NCBI GenBank assembly: GCA_937891125.1
Contig: CALAEZ010000238.1
Span: 1 to 21,802, forward strand
DNA: 21,802 nucleotides
From: an uncultured Treponema sp.
GTDB taxonomy: Bacteria; Spirochaetota; Spirochaetia; Treponematales; Treponemataceae
Direction of reading: 5' to 3'
A program made the position numbers and the translations under genes. The stretch's first letter is position 1. Every line of letters begins with the position of its first letter. The notes beneath the pieces were generated by a model. That model saw only the letters and a list, made by a program, of their open reading frames with translations. It was not told the DNA's origin and did no database searches. This document shows, in pieces, positions 21,749 through 21,802 of the stretch.

Positions 21749-21802
21749 TGGAGACGATCGGACTTGAACCGACTACCTCTACAATGCCATTGTAGCGCTC
21801 TA
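21749..21802 (-). tRNA. tRNA-Ala (anticodon GGC), partial at the window edge
   Basis: The 3' part of a tRNA read leftward. It has the anticodon stem CTACA/TGTAG with loop ATGGCAT, giving anticodon GGC (reads GCC). A variable loop AGGTA follows, then T-arm GTCGG-TTCAAGT-CCGAT with one G-T pair, acceptor half CGTCTCC and discriminator A. U70 fits the G3-U70 mark of alanine tRNA. CCA is not encoded. The D-arm and 5' end lie beyond 21802. Confidence 0.93.

Overview
The window carries 17 protein genes plus one tRNA cut by the right edge. It most resembles a moderate-GC host-associated spirochete of the Treponema type. The main reasons are a tolC - lipoprotein adaptor - RND cassette in the order of the Borrelia besC-besA-besB set, an adaptor without the coiled-coil hairpin, several treponeme-like lipoproteins and a gluconate 5-dehydrogenase-like SDR. 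This placement is a judgement from protein style, not a database result.

Layout. (1) 1-3296, + strand: an AT-rich region with a 24-bp inverted repeat and a roughly 10-bp-phased GC(A) motif, then a DeaD-type RNA helicase, a hairpin terminator and a DMT/EamA transporter. (2) 3297-12250, - strand: an apparent efflux operon read from right to left. It holds a double-length TetR regulator with two DNA-binding heads, TolC, adaptor, RND pump, a PII-like PG0541 protein, a cytidylate-kinase-like protein and GtrA. Genes overlap or lie within a few dozen bases. The promoter (TTGACA, 18-bp spacer, TATATT) is overlaid by three copies of one operator. (3) 12257-15405, - strand: NfeD, a stomatin/SPFH protein and a GH27 alpha-galactosidase fused to a rhodanese domain, ended by a strong terminator. 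A structured two-tier inverted repeat lies between nfeD and the SPFH gene. (4) 15445-19910, - strand: an XRE/TPR (RRNPP-like) regulator followed by three lipoprotein genes, the longer ones visibly AT-richer than the surroundings. (5) 19995-21802: tandem terminators and an SDR dehydrogenase (-), a divergent TPR lipoprotein (+), and a tRNA-Ala(GGC) (-) with its terminator.

How the parts work together. Region 2 reads as a self-regulated tripartite envelope pump with three extra genes whose link to efflux is unexplained. NfeD and SPFH are a known membrane-microdomain pair, but the downstream glycosidase-rhodanese is an odd companion. The regulator and three lipoproteins of region 4 may form one envelope or signalling module; this is inference.

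The most unusual points are the tandem TetR with its triple operator, the GH27-rhodanese fusion, the TolA-like tail on the RND pump, three genes that look leaderless, and the phased motif at the left edge. I did not find a clearly complete new defence or mobile system.
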